Assembly: GCA_943788505.1 (NCBI GenBank)
Contig: CALSQR010000002.1
Span: 757,213 to 821,212, forward strand
Length of the DNA: 64,000 nucleotides
Source: an uncultured bacterium
GTDB taxonomy: Bacteria; Bacteroidota; Rhodothermia; Rhodothermales; UBA10348
Direction of reading: 5' to 3'
The position numbers were made by a program, and so were the translations under genes. This document shows positions 1 to 10,025 of this stretch, piece after piece (positions within the stretch are counted from its first letter, which is position 1; each line of letters starts with the position of its first letter). The notes under the pieces are model-generated. The model worked only from the letters and a program-made list of their open reading frames with translations, did not search any database and was not told the DNA's origin.

Positions 1-399
1 TTCCATCAGGCTAGCTCCGGGATCGAAATCGGGTTCGACTGATTCGGCAGGACTCCCACCAGCTGCCACATTACCTAAAAAAATGTCGCGCAAACGACTG
101 ACGTACTCCGTCTGAAGCCGAAGTGAGTCCTGAAGGCCGGATATCCGCATGGTGTTCTCTAAGGCTTCACGCCGCATCTCGAGTGACCCATAGCCCGGGA
201 GAGAGTATCTAAGCGGAGTGAATAGAACTAGCGACGTGATGAGAATCATCAACCCCAGAAAGACACCAGCACAAAGTGCAAACAGATGCGTCGGATCCAG
301 AGAAAATGTCTTCGGATGCTCCATATGCTCGCGATCCATCACGATTACAGTGATGGTGCGACCTGCATTTCGTATGAATTCAGAAAGAAGGGCAAACAT
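1..399 (-). CDS. membrane-anchored envelope protein, probable M23 peptidase (partial)
   Basis: The reading frame is open from an ATG at 399 down to the window edge, so only about 133 N-terminal residues are visible. It begins MFALLSEFIRNAGRT, has one hydrophobic segment at about residues 40-62, then a periplasmic stretch with a PGYGSLE motif, a coiled-coil-like part (LRLQTEYVSRLRDIFLG) and an acidic linker. This N-terminus matches what is known of Bacteroidota M23 (peptidoglycan DD-metallopeptidase family) membrane proteins, which carry the same TM, IPGY and coiled-coil arrangement. The catalytic domain lies outside the window, so the peptidase assignment is inference. An in-frame TGA shortly upstream of the ATG limits the start. 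It is divergent from rpsT. Confidence 0.55.
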   Translation of the reverse strand, partial: MFALLSEFIRNAGRTITVIVMDREHMEHPKTFSLDPTHLFALCAGVFLGLMILITSLVLFTPLRYSLPGYGSLEMRREALENTMRISGLQDSLRLQTEYVSRLRDIFLGNVAAGGSPAESVEPDFDPGASLME

Positions 400-478
400 A
401 AAGCTGGTAATCGCCTTCAGAAAGCGGGAATCGCCGAAACCTCATGAAGTAAAAACGGTTCCTTGAAGGCTCTCAGAA

Positions 479-509
479 TTGACCAACCTACAAAATGGAC
501 GTATATTTG
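479..509 (+). promoter_or_regulatory. putative rpsT promoter
   Basis: TTGACC at 479-484 and TATATTTG at 502-509 are separated by 17 bases. The second box fits both a sigma-70 -10 element and the Bacteroidota -7 consensus TAnnTTTG. It would start a transcript near 515 with a leader of about 45 bases before rpsT. Inferred from pattern only. Confidence 0.6.
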
Positions 510-558
510 CAGGCTCGCATAGAATCACAGTCGAACACCGCAAGTATACGGCAAACCG

Positions 559-813
559 ATGCCACAGCATAAGTCAGCAGCCAAACGCGTCCGCCAGTCG
601 GAAACACGCAAAATCCGTAACCGTGCAGCCCGCAGTAAAATGCGCACGCTCATGAAAAAGCTCCACACCACGGAAGACGCTGCACAAGCCAGCGAAATGC
701 TGCCGGAAGTGAAGTCCTACTTGGACCGAATGGCTTCCAAAAACATTATTCATAGCAACAAAGCAGCTCATTACAAGAGCCAGCTCGAGAAGCACGTAAA
801 CTCTCTCGGCTGA
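559..813 (+). CDS. rpsT: 30S ribosomal protein S20
   Basis: This 84-residue basic protein starts MPQHKSAAKRVRQSE and carries the S20 pattern of three helices (RNRAARSKMRTLMKKL; conserved NIIHSNKAAHYKSQL near the C-terminus). It binds 16S rRNA in the body of the small subunit. The length is normal for the family. It stands alone with its own promoter-like box upstream and a strong hairpin terminator downstream, as is usual for rpsT. No clear Shine-Dalgarno sequence precedes the ATG, which is common in Bacteroidota. Confidence 0.97.
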   Translation: MPQHKSAAKRVRQSETRKIRNRAARSKMRTLMKKLHTTEDAAQASEMLPEVKSYLDRMASKNIIHSNKAAHYKSQLEKHVNSLG

Positions 814-834
814 TCTAGGCTTCGTCCGACTGTC

Positions 835-872
835 AAAAGCCCGCTCCGCTCAACGGAGTGGGCTTTTTGTTT
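835..872 (+). terminator. rho-independent terminator of rpsT
   Basis: The hairpin AAAAGCCCGCTCC / GGAGTGGGCTTTT closes on a short loop and is followed by a T-rich run (TTTTTGTTT). It lies 22 bases after the rpsT stop codon. The stem has one G-T mismatch-type pair. Confidence 0.85.
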
Positions 873-1089
873 GCGATCAGGTTTCTGGACCTCCGTTGCA
901 CGACAATGTTCGCCGCATCCGGAGAGTTTTTCGCTCCCAGAGGCCCAAAAACACAGATTTTTTACTCCTAATAGTGTTTTATCTGCAAAAATTCGCAGAA
1001 ACAACCGACATTAATCATCATTCATGCTCGTGCGTGGTATATTCGCTCTATTCCGATCACCGGAAAAATTAACCATCTCCAATCCTGAC

Positions 1090-2028
1090 ATGGCCAGAAA
1101 ACTTCTCTCCAATTCTTTTGTGCTCGCATTCCTCTTTGTAGGACTGGCGATGACCGGTTGTAAAAGCGTGCCCGTCGACATCATGTCGATGACGGCCCCC
1201 GACAGCCTCCAGACCAACCAAAACGGCAATTTTGCTGTCGATACAAATGCTGATGCCAAGCAGCCTGTAGCCGTCAGCTGGGACTTCGGCGACGATGCTT
1301 CCGGGTCTGGTACCTCCAGCACACATTCATTTTCTACCCCTGGCACCTACACGGTTACAGCTACTGCGTCGAACCGCAAAGGGAAGTCAACGGATATGAG
1401 CTCGGCTTCGGTTGTCGTGATGAATCCTCCTGTTCCAGCCCAGATCGTGAGCATCCTAGCAAGTGATAACTCTCCTGATACGGAAACGGCCGTCACGTTC
1501 ACTGCTTCAGTAAATGGCGACACGCCTATTTCTTACGCATGGACCTTTGGCGACGGCGGAACGAGCAGCCAGGCTTCTCCAGCGTACACATTCAGTGCAC
1601 CGGGGTCGTACACGGTTCAGCTCAATGCATCCAACCGTGCTGGGGCAGATTCCCGAACGATGACCGTTACGGTTGACTGGTACGAAGCAGCTATCTGCCG
1701 TGAAGTCACCGAATTGAGCGGAACGTTCTTCGATCGCAACTCGTCGGTTCTAAGCGATGACGCGATGAACTCACTGCGGGACAACATGGAAATCCTGTCC
1801 GAATGCCCGAACATGAACGTTCGTGTAGAAGGAATTGCTGCTCCAGGTGAGCGTCTCCCTCAGGAGCTTTCCGAAGATCGTGCTCGCGCTGTCGAGCAGT
1901 ACTATACAGAGAACGGCGTGTCCGCCACTCGTATGGTAACGATCGGAAATGGTCGCGCTGAAGGCTTGACCAGCAAGAAAGAAGGTCTAGCTCAGTACCG
2001 TCGCGTGGACACAATTATCGTCCGCTAA
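1090..2028 (+). CDS. PKD-domain lipoprotein with OmpA-like C-terminus
   Basis: The start is set at ATG 1090 because it gives a clean lipoprotein signal (MARKLLSNSF..., lipobox LAMTGC, lipidated Cys 24); the frame is open further upstream but without signal character. The mature protein has two PKD repeats, each with the hallmark W-(D/T)-FGD motif (about residues 64 and 150) and a PG-(T/S)-YTV strand. A C-terminal domain of about 95 residues follows with the OmpA/MotB fold signature (FFDRNSSVLSDDA, later LSEDRARAVEQYY) that normally holds peptidoglycan. It is probably an outer-membrane lipoprotein linking surface-type PKD domains to the cell wall. A second OmpA-like protein follows downstream. 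Confidence 0.85.
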   Translation: MARKLLSNSFVLAFLFVGLAMTGCKSVPVDIMSMTAPDSLQTNQNGNFAVDTNADAKQPVAVSWDFGDDASGSGTSSTHSFSTPGTYTVTATASNRKGKSTDMSSASVVVMNPPVPAQIVSILASDNSPDTETAVTFTASVNGDTPISYAWTFGDGGTSSQASPAYTFSAPGSYTVQLNASNRAGADSRTMTVTVDWYEAAICREVTELSGTFFDRNSSVLSDDAMNSLRDNMEILSECPNMNVRVEGIAAPGERLPQELSEDRARAVEQYYTENGVSATRMVTIGNGRAEGLTSKKEGLAQYRRVDTIIVR

Positions 2029-2090
2029 CGCGATTGACCTGACTCGTCTTACTCGTCATTAGGACACATCGTTTGTTCTGATAGACAGTG

Positions 2091-2124
2091 AAAAGGGCCG
2101 CCCGGAATCGGGCGGCCCTTTTTT
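2091..2124 (+). terminator. rho-independent terminator after the PKD lipoprotein
   Basis: A perfect 14-base inverted repeat (AAAAGGGCCGCCCG / CGGGCGGCCCTTTT) with a 4-base loop is followed by further T residues. It is flanked by A and T runs, so it could work in both directions. Confidence 0.9.
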
Positions 2125-2263
2125 CATATCCCCAAGTCAGCCATTTTTTGAGGGTCGGACAGTAGAAACAAGCTTGAGGAATCAGAAAAACGGACGATAC
2201 CTGACCATGATGCCCTCCAGTGTGTGGGGTATCTCCATTTTAGGATTATCGACCCCTCAGATC

Positions 2264-3388
2264 ATGACCATTCGCCGCATCCTGTTCAGCCTGCTCCTCG
2301 CAGCCGCCCTGACGCTTCCCTCGAAGGGGCAGAGCAATCAGTTCAGGGACACAAAAGCCCACCTCGGATTGGGGCTCGGCGTGTTCACGTACCATGGCCC
2401 GATTGACCTTTTGCAGCAACGTAGCCGCACTAATTTTGTGCGGGAACACGATCCTGCCATTGCCTTGTTAGGCTCTTTCCCTATTACGCGTGACCGATTC
2501 TTTTTCAGGGGCATGTTCCTATTCACCAATTTCGTGACAAAGGATGGTCGTCGACTCGTCGGCGATGGAGCGAACGAATTCCTGACCAAGCCGATCTTCA
2601 TGTTCGAGCCGGAAGTTGTTATGACGCTTCGACCAGGATCAAAAAGTCGCGTCTTACCCTACATTTTTACAGGCTTTGGAGCGACTACAGCTGATTTGTT
2701 CAGCAAACGCTCAAAAGGCCGCGTTGACCTTCCTGATACCGGTGTCCCCGGGCCTGAGCGCACCGTCTACCATCTGCCAGTCGGATTCGGCGTCGATGTT
2801 GCTTTCGACGGCTGTTGGTCGGCTTTTGCAGAGGCCAGCTACCGATGGGACCTAAACTATGTCTGGAAGAATGAACGCGAGTATGATCCCCACAATACAT
2901 CCCTCGTTATGGGTGGAATTCGTGGGTGCCTCAAACGAAAACCGAGGACGGCTCCTCCACCAGCACCGATTCCACCTCCACTGACTGTACCAGGATACGA
3001 CCCACCATTGCCCCGCGTAGCTCGTGTTTGTACGCTTATTGAACTGAATAGCGTCTATTTTGCGGAGAATGTCGTAGATCTTAGTACATCCTCGCGCGAG
3101 GCACTGGAAGAAAACATCGAAGCTTTACGGCTAAATCCAACATGTTGTGTCAGCATAATCGGGTATGCGCCTGGCACCGCGGCTGACATCTATGCCCTAC
3201 GTCTAGCCCGACAGCGAGCGGAGACCATTTTCAACTACTACGTTGGTAAAGGTATCAATGCTGCCCGTCTTACGATTGAGACGGAGGTTGGCCCATCTGT
3301 TTGTCCAAAGGGCAAAGATGGAAAGGGCTGTGTCGAAGAACACCAGGTTGCGACCGTTCCTTTCGATTGCTCTCTCCTCTATCGCTGA
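2264..3388 (+). CDS. outer-membrane beta-barrel protein with OmpA-like C-terminus
   Basis: The start is set at ATG 2264, which gives a signal peptide of about 22 residues (MTIRRILFSLLLAAALTL...); an upstream extension of the frame lacks signal features. Residues of about 25-220 alternate in the way of a small outer-membrane barrel (FRGMFLFTNFVTKD, YIFTGFGATTADLF, AFAEASYRWDLNYVW). A proline-rich linker occupies about 224-250. The C-terminal region of about 120 residues is a diverged OmpA-like domain (IELNSVYFAENVVDLS, later LRLARQRAETIFNYYVGKG). The plan is that of OmpA/OprF-type barrel plus peptidoglycan-binding tail. The C-terminal domain is clearly related to that of the preceding lipoprotein, but its classical Asp/Arg peptidoglycan-binding pair is not obvious to me. 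Confidence 0.7.
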   Translation: MTIRRILFSLLLAAALTLPSKGQSNQFRDTKAHLGLGLGVFTYHGPIDLLQQRSRTNFVREHDPAIALLGSFPITRDRFFFRGMFLFTNFVTKDGRRLVGDGANEFLTKPIFMFEPEVVMTLRPGSKSRVLPYIFTGFGATTADLFSKRSKGRVDLPDTGVPGPERTVYHLPVGFGVDVAFDGCWSAFAEASYRWDLNYVWKNEREYDPHNTSLVMGGIRGCLKRKPRTAPPPAPIPPPLTVPGYDPPLPRVARVCTLIELNSVYFAENVVDLSTSSREALEENIEALRLNPTCCVSIIGYAPGTAADIYALRLARQRAETIFNYYVGKGINAARLTIETEVGPSVCPKGKDGKGCVEEHQVATVPFDCSLLYR

Positions 3389-3496
3389 TCTTATTTGGTA
3401 TTCGTAGGTTTGGGTATTGAGTGAACCAAATCCCGGACCACCATCGACCCTTCTGTTCTCGCACGAGCCGTTAAGCAAAAAGCCCTTGACCTGGGA

Positions 3497-4405
3497 TTGG
3501 ATGCGTGTGGTATTGCCACAGCCGGCCCTTTGGATGTCGAAGCCAAGCGATTGGACGAATGGCTATCTAATGGCCATCACGCAGATATGCAGTGGATGAC
3601 CAATCACAGGGAGAAACGAGGCGACCCAACGCTACTCGTTGAAGGCGCGCGATCAGTCATCTCCGTCCTGCAGAGCTATTACGTGCCAGAGGATGGACCT
3701 GTCGACCCAGAAATTGGCCGAATAAGTCGATACGCCTGGGGCGACGATTACCACCTTCGCCTCAAAGAGCGCCTTTTCAGTCTGTTGGAGTGGCTTCAGG
3801 AGACAGCTCCAGAAACGGAAGGCCGGGCCTTTGTGGACAGTGCGCCCGTGATGGACAAGGCTTGGGCAGCACGCGCCGGACTCGGCTGGATCGGCAAGCA
3901 TTCGAATCTGATATCCCCCGATCACGGAAGCTGGGTATTCATCGGTGAGTTGATCGTCACAACCGAGTTAGAGCCCGACAGCCCGATGATGGACCATTGC
4001 GGTTCTTGCACGGCCTGCCTGGATGCCTGCCCAACCAATGCTATCGTAGACCCTTGGGTCGTCGATGCAAACCGATGCATCTCCTATACGACTATAGAAT
4101 CTCGCGCTCCCGAAACGAGCCCCGAGATAGCATCGGGCCATGGCAACTGGATATTCGGATGTGACATTTGCCAAGATGTCTGCCCATGGAACAAGTTTAG
4201 GACGGAAACCTCAGAAACGAGCTACCACCCTCGGCCCGGGACGCTGGACACACCGCTTAGCGATTGGCTGCAAATGGATTCAGACTCATTCAGTGAGCGA
4301 TTTCGCAGAAGTGCCGTAAAGCGGACAAAACACGCTGGCTTGACGCGAAATATTAAAATTGCGTCGGAAAATGCCGCGAATGAGATTCGCTTAGAGAAGG
4401 ATTGA
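3497..4405 (+). CDS. queG: epoxyqueuosine reductase, start unclear
   Basis: QueG performs the last step of queuosine synthesis, reducing epoxyqueuosine to queuosine in tRNA with a cobalamin and two [4Fe-4S] clusters. The clusters are seen as Cys 168/171/174/178 and Cys 222/225/229 (motifs CGSCTACLDACP and CDICQDVCP), with the family region GLGWIGKHSNLISP. The coordinates use TTG 3497, the first usable start in this frame. However, clear homology-like sequence (IDPSVLARAVKQKALDLGL) lies upstream in the same frame, back to a TGA near 3421, with no ATG, GTG or TTG to start it. A TTG at 3417 opens another frame (MSEPNPGP...) that a one-base deletion would have disconnected. The gene may be N-terminally damaged or the sequence may carry an error. 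The last 53 bases overlap the convergent kinase pseudogene. Confidence 0.85.
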   Translation: MDACGIATAGPLDVEAKRLDEWLSNGHHADMQWMTNHREKRGDPTLLVEGARSVISVLQSYYVPEDGPVDPEIGRISRYAWGDDYHLRLKERLFSLLEWLQETAPETEGRAFVDSAPVMDKAWAARAGLGWIGKHSNLISPDHGSWVFIGELIVTTELEPDSPMMDHCGSCTACLDACPTNAIVDPWVVDANRCISYTTIESRAPETSPEIASGHGNWIFGCDICQDVCPWNKFRTETSETSYHPRPGTLDTPLSDWLQMDSDSFSERFRRSAVKRTKHAGLTRNIKIASENAANEIRLEKD

Positions 4406-7092
4406 CTGAGGACTGATCGTGATTTTTAAACTCGTCTGCAATCGGAAACCCAACCCGGAAGCTTGACCCAACGCCTTTCTGGCTTTCTACTTCGATGGTG
4501 CCGTCCATCATCTCTAAAAGCCTATTGACCAGAGCCAATCCAAGTCCAGTACCTTCGTAGCGCCTATTGCGCCACTCTTCTTCCTGCGAGAAGGGATCAA
4601 ACAAATTGTCCCGATACGACTCGGCAATTCCAACGCCAGAATCCCGGACTTGAATCTCAAGCCGGTCATTTGAGCGTCGGACCTCGACTTCTATGGATCC
4701 CTCTTCCGTGAATTTGACCGCGTTGGAGAGCAAGTTATCCATTACTTGGGTAAAGCGGCGTTCATCGATGAAGCACTAAATACCACTTTCATGTTCGTAA
4801 AACCGAAGTTTCAGCCCTTTTCGCTCTGCTTCTAGACGAATCTTCTCAACAGAGGCCCGAACTAGTCGAGCTGGCTCTGCAAGCTTACTCTGCATAGCTG
4901 CCTTGCCCATTTCAATATTGGAGAGCTCGAATAGATCGTGAACCAACGTTAAAAGCTTTTGCGAACGCTCGGAAATAGCAGATGCGAATTCATGAACCTG
5001 TTCAGGAAGATCGTAGGGTAGCTCTTCTTCAAATTCCTCCAACTCTTTCGCTAGTAACTGGGCGAACCCATTCACGGCGCCAAGGGGCGTCCGAATTTCA
5101 TGGCTCATTGTTGCAATAAAGGCTGTTTTCAATCGGTCTGAGCTCTCAGCCTCCTTTTTTGCTTGCAGAAGCACGATCTCAGCCGCCTTCTGTTCGGAGA
5201 CATCAGATAGAATACCGTTAACAGCCGTCATTCCAGTCGCGTCAGTTCGTGGTGTTGCATATTCACGGAGCCATCGGATGGATCCGTCTCTGTGATTGAT
5301 GCGGTAGGTGATGCGGCTCTCATGTCCGTCTTGCAGCGTGCGGTGGTGGGCTCGAACCAAGGACAGATCCTCTTCGTGCACAATCTCGCTCATCCAGTTT
5401 AGTGATACTTGGGGTTCTGCCAAGAGCACAGATGGATGATTCCCGGTGAGCAATTCAAATTACTCTGTAGCAAAATGGTACCGCCGACCTCCATCTGGAA
5501 AAAAAACTGAATCCAAAGAGAGCATCGTCGAGAGCGGCCACAGTCATCCTGTAGCTCGCTGCCGCCTGTAATCGGGAATAAAGCGCTTCAAAGAGTCGAA
5601 CTACTTCATTTAATCTAGAAGCTGTTGCCCATTGCGCTTCCCGAATCGAAGACGACCATACGAACACAAAATGGCCTGCAAATTGATCATTATCCCGTAG
5701 AGCGTCAACCCAACATTCGCGTGCTTCAAGGGCTTCGCATAACGGATTTGTTGTGCCAGCACCGCAGGTAATGAATCGTCCAAACCGACCTGATTCGAGC
5801 TCTGTCAACATACTTCGTCGCAGAGTTACTACCGCCTGATCAGGATGGATGTTGTCCTTGAGGTACCACGCTGATATATCGACTAAGCGATCCTTTCCGA
5901 TACTCAGGCCAAGAAACATTGCCGAGTCCGCTTTGAATGCCTCACCCAACATGGCGGTAGCAGAGTTGAGAAATGCCGAAGGGTCGTTATGATCGGTTGC
6001 CAACTCGCGCAATAGGGCTTTGACCTTCTCACTGCGCTCCACCCATTCTAACTCCTGTTGGTTATTGACCAGTTTTGTATGGTCTTCAATCATCAAGGCT
6101 GTTCCGACGACACCATTTTCTGGATGGCGAATGGCAGAAGCATGAATGCGTAAATGATGCGTAGGTCGAGCAGAAGCTGGATCAATCAGGCGTACCATTC
6201 CGGTGAACGTGCCTTGATTGTGGATTGACCTAAGCAGCGCCTTTGTGGACATATCGTCCAGGCGATCAATGTTTGTCAAACGTAGACCCAGCCAGGAATC
6301 AGAAGCCTCCTCTCCTACAATGGAACGGAATACGTGATTTTCAAATGTCACAGAACCAGTCGCATCTAGATACACGACACCTATGGGTCCTTGCTCTAAA
6401 AACGACCGATAAAAGGAATCTGCTGTGGGAGATTCCTCTTCGGAATCACTTGATATCACTGGTAGGATAAGGGCTTGAAATTCATCAGCACCCGATTGAA
6501 CTAAGTGCAAAACGCCGGTACGATTGTGGACTCCGAAACGGATCACAGAATGAGCCGACCCATCACGAGCAGCGAGCTCAAGTAGTTCTGCTAGCTTCCA
6601 GCGATCTTCAGGGTGTACCAATTCAGAAAGCACAGGACGACCTTGCAAAGCAGATACTTTTCGGCCCAACTCCTTTGCAGTTGCCTCATTGACATACCAG
6701 GCTAGACCGGAGGTGTTGAGGCAGATGGCTGGCTGAGGAATCTGATCCATCATGGATCGAAACGAGAATTGGTCCCCTGCTCTAGATTCCTTACCGGGTT
6801 CAAATCCAACTAAGAACCAACCTTCACGCTTTCCGATGCACATTCCTCGCAGATGAAGCCCGCCTTCTTTGATCGGCAATTCCGTAGGGTGTTCAGATCC
6901 GAGTCCTTCTAAAGCCAGAATCAACTCAGTAGATAGTTCAGTACCGGAACGCCATCCCCAAGCCAGTCGGCCAAATGGATTAATGCTGACGATCCGACCC
7001 ATTGGATCGACTTCGGCGAATGCGAGATCTGTCGCCTCCGGTCCGTTAGAGCTGGTGGAGGAAATAAAATGCAGTAGGGAATCCAGAGACAT
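4353..7092 (-). pseudogene. multi-PAS/GAF sensor histidine kinase, disrupted
   Basis: Three collinear pieces form one kinase. Piece 1 (7092-5455) has PAS-like domains (about residues 20-110, 115-215, 225-345), a GAF-like region (about 360-510) and the start of a last PAS. Piece 2 (5453-4776) continues that PAS and has the HisKA H-box (FIATMSHEIRTPLG, His codon near 5102). Piece 3 (4742-4353) is the HATPase with N (DNLLSNAVKF), G1 (DSGVGI) and G2 (GTGLGLALV) boxes. Three lesions separate them: an 8-base homopolymer at 5499-5506 where losing one base restores the frame (giving ...GFSFFPDGGRRYHFATE), a TAA at 5460-5462 in the restored frame, and an in-frame TAG at 4776-4778. Two stops plus a frameshift make a sequencing artefact unlikely. 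No response regulator is adjacent. Confidence 0.85.
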
Positions 7093-7146
7093 AATCCGGG
7101 GTGCAGGAATGGGTTTCCCAGCCTATTGCCAAATCAGTGCCAGTTT

Positions 7147-8433
7147 TTAGGATTCTGGAATATTTCCTGCCAGAAAATCACGTTTTTCTGCTGGTACCAC
7201 GAAAAACAGCCAAATAAGGCCAGAAATGATGGATATACTGGCGTACAGTATGACCACTTGGAGCAAGGGAAGCAGTCCCATTTCAAGAATGAGACTCGCT
7301 GTGAAAATGGAGAAGGACTCCATCCCCATTACCAACAACCACTCCGTGGCAAACACCCGGCCTCGGAATCGATCGACAACTCGCTGTTGTAAAAGTACCG
7401 TGGAGAATACCCAGTTCGATCCGCCCGCCGTATGAGCCAGCATAACGGGAAGCGCGACTGCGAATGATGCAGTCCAGAAAGCCGCCATGATGCCCGCCAG
7501 CAGATACCCTGTTCCGGTCAGAACAATACAGATCCCAATGACCAGCGGCCAATACTGCTCATTTCGAATCCGAGCCCGCACAATTACAGGACCCAACCCT
7601 GTACCGATGCCGCGCGCCGCAAAGAGAATACCTATGGAAATAGACGTGTGTTCTGGTGAAATAGACTCTCCAATGAGGGCTAATAGGAATACAAGTGCTC
7701 CGCCTCCCATCGCCCAAACCATCTTGGTGGTTGCCATTCGGCGAATAGCTGGGTATTGCCTTATATGACGAAGTCCATCCATTACCTCCCGATGCGCTGT
7801 ACGAAGCAGTGAGCCTCGCGGTTTATCATCGGTAAACTGAGGAATTACGGTCCGATAGATAAACCAAGCTGAAAGTAAATAGCTCAGGCTGTCCAGAATA
7901 AAAACGGCTTTTAAACCCAGCCACTCCGCGGCAAACCCGCCCATTGCTGCTCCCAGTGCCAACATGACTGACCACGTAGCGGCCATAATCGTATTGGCCG
8001 TGACGAGATTTTCGCGCTTTGTGATGTTGGGAACCGACGCACTTTTGGCTGGCTGAAAAGCAGACCCTACGATGACCTGAACGGCGGTCAATACATAGAT
8101 GAGATACACCTCACCCGGTTCGTCGATGAACAAAAACCCCAAAACGATCACGGCCCGGATGATATCCGAGGCAATCATGATTCGTCGGCGGTTGTAGCGA
8201 TCAGCTAAGATGCCTGCAACTGGCGACGCAAGCGCCCACGGCAGCATTTTGGTGATGAAGACGGCCCCAAGGGCGAATTCCGAACCAGACAGCTTGAGAA
8301 TCAAGCTGTATAGGGCAATCGTGTTGAACCAATCGCCGAAAAGCGAAATAACAGACCCGTACCAGAGCCGGCGGAACGAGAGGTTCTCCTTGAGAAGCTC
8401 TAGATAACCAGCCGGACGCGAAGGTTCACTCAC
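7147..8433 (-). CDS. MFS transporter
   Basis: This 428-residue integral membrane protein has about 12 hydrophobic segments and the MFS loop 2-3 signature [17 protein letters not shown]. Its opening ([19 protein letters not shown]) is that of the MFS_3/EntS-like exporter group, which exports siderophores, drugs or other small molecules. The substrate cannot be told from sequence. The GTG start overlaps the lysS stop by four bases (GTGA), so it is translationally coupled to lysS; such lysS-MFS pairing gives no clear functional clue. Confidence 0.8.
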   Translation of the reverse strand: MSEPSRPAGYLELLKENLSFRRLWYGSVISLFGDWFNTIALYSLILKLSGSEFALGAVFITKMLPWALASPVAGILADRYNRRRIMIASDIIRAVIVLGFLFIDEPGEVYLIYVLTAVQVIVGSAFQPAKSASVPNITKRENLVTANTIMAATWSVMLALGAAMGGFAAEWLGLKAVFILDSLSYLLSAWFIYRTVIPQFTDDKPRGSLLRTAHREVMDGLRHIRQYPAIRRMATTKMVWAMGGGALVFLLALIGESISPEHTSISIGILFAARGIGTGLGPVIVRARIRNEQYWPLVIGICIVLTGTGYLLAGIMAAFWTASFAVALPVMLAHTAGGSNWVFSTVLLQQRVVDRFRGRVFATEWLLVMGMESFSIFTASLILEMGLLPLLQVVILYASISIISGLIWLFFVVPAEKRDFLAGNIPES

Positions 8434-10016
8434 GCTTTCCTAGACTCGTCGGAGTCCTCGGTTGTTGACCCTTCCCCGTGTTCATCTGATTCATGCTCGG
8501 ATTCGGGACGCAACAGCGGAAAAAGAATTACATCCCTGATGGACTCAGAATTCGTCATCAACATGGCGAGCCGGTCAATACCGATACCAAGGCCTGCTGT
8601 TGGCGGCATTCCATATTCTAGAGCGCGAAGATAATCCTCATCCATCTGCATGGCTTCATCGTCTCCTTTATTGCCGAGACGCTCCTGATCCTCAAAACGA
8701 GCTCGCTGATCGTCGGGATCGTTGAGCTCAGAAAACGCATTGCAGAGCTCTTTCCCATTTACAATGGCTTCGAACCGCTCAACAAGCCCATTTTTGGAGC
8801 GGTGACGCTTCGCGAGCGGAGATAGTTCAATCGGATAGTCAGTGATGTAGGTCGGCTGAATAAGATGAGGCTCGACAAATTCGCCAAAGATCTCATCGAT
8901 CAATTTTCCGACTCCCATGGTATCGTCTATCTCCAGGCCAAGCTTCTTGGCAATGGCGGCCAGTTCGGCTTGATCCTTTCCGAAAAGCTGTTCGCCAGTG
9001 CGCTCTTCAATCGCATCAAACAGAGGCAAACGTTTCCATGGACGTTTGAAAGAAATCGTTTTGTCACCTACGATTAACTCTGTTGTGCCATGCAACGCTA
9101 GTGCAATGGATTCTACCATCTCCTCTACTAAACCCATCATCCAATCGTAGTCTTTATAAGCTACATAGAGTTCCATCATCGTGAACTCTGGATTGTGGAA
9201 TCGGGAAAGTCCTTCGTTGCGGAAGTCTTTGGAGATCTCGTAAACCCCATCAAAACCACCCACGATCAATCGCTTGAGATACAGCTCGTCTGCAATGCGC
9301 ATATAGAGCTTCATATCCAGCGCATTGTGATGAGTCGTAAACGGTCTTGCGGCGGCGCCACCATAAATGGGCTGTAGCACAGGCGTTTCAACTTCTACAT
9401 ATCCCCGTTCGTCGAGGAAGCTACGCATCGTTGAAATCATGCGTGCACGTTGACGAAAGGTGTCCCTGACCTCGGGGTGAACCACAAGATCCACGTACCG
9501 CTGCCGATACCGGAATTCCTTGTCCGTCATGGCGTTATAGACATGCCCGTCCTGCTCCTTTTCAATAGGGAAAGGACGGAGCGCCTTTGATAGCACTTCA
9601 AGCTGCTGAGCGTGGACGGAAATCTCGCCGACGCGTGTCCGAAACACAAAGCCTTCAATGCCGACCACGTCTCCGATGTCCAGCATCTTCTTGAAGACAG
9701 AGTTATAAAACCCTTCTGGAAGGTCATCCCTACTGACATACACTTGGATGCGCCCAGATTCGTCCTGCAAATGGAAGAATGCAGCCTTGCCCATGATCCT
9801 GCGAGACATAATGCGGCCGGCGATGCTCACCCGCAGTTCTTCCGGTGCTGGACCTTCCTCCGTAGCCTGGTGCCGAGCGTCATCGAACGACTCGAGAATC
9901 TCGTCGGAATGGTGAGTTACGTTCCAGGAATAGGCATAGGGATTGACTCCAGCCTCTTCCATATTGGCTCGTGCGTCTCGCCGGACTTGTTCTTGTTCGC
10001 TGTATTCTCTGGCCAT
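8430..10016 (-). CDS. lysS: lysine--tRNA ligase, class II
   Basis: The enzyme charges tRNA-Lys. The 528-residue protein has an N-terminal OB-fold anticodon-binding domain (about residues 60-150, [19 protein letters not shown]) and a class II catalytic domain with motif 1 around EVETPVLQP, motif 2 [18 protein letters not shown] and motif 3 [11 protein letters not shown]. The last 25 residues are an acidic tail ([13 protein letters not shown]...) beyond the catalytic core. Length is otherwise typical of bacterial LysS. It lies nine bases downstream of the cyclophilin gene and is coupled to the MFS gene, so a cyclophilin-lysS-MFS transcript is likely. Confidence 0.97.
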   Translation of the reverse strand: MAREYSEQEQVRRDARANMEEAGVNPYAYSWNVTHHSDEILESFDDARHQATEEGPAPEELRVSIAGRIMSRRIMGKAAFFHLQDESGRIQVYVSRDDLPEGFYNSVFKKMLDIGDVVGIEGFVFRTRVGEISVHAQQLEVLSKALRPFPIEKEQDGHVYNAMTDKEFRYRQRYVDLVVHPEVRDTFRQRARMISTMRSFLDERGYVEVETPVLQPIYGGAAARPFTTHHNALDMKLYMRIADELYLKRLIVGGFDGVYEISKDFRNEGLSRFHNPEFTMMELYVAYKDYDWMMGLVEEMVESIALALHGTTELIVGDKTISFKRPWKRLPLFDAIEERTGEQLFGKDQAELAAIAKKLGLEIDDTMGVGKLIDEIFGEFVEPHLIQPTYITDYPIELSPLAKRHRSKNGLVERFEAIVNGKELCNAFSELNDPDDQRARFEDQERLGNKGDDEAMQMDEDYLRALEYGMPPTAGLGIGIDRLAMLMTNSESIRDVILFPLLRPESEHESDEHGEGSTTEDSDESRKA

Positions 10017-10025
10017 CGGGCGGTC

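Noticed and set aside
1024..1089. upstream extension of the PKD lipoprotein frame
   Set aside because: The 22 extra residues would precede and spoil a clear lipoprotein signal, so the later ATG was chosen.
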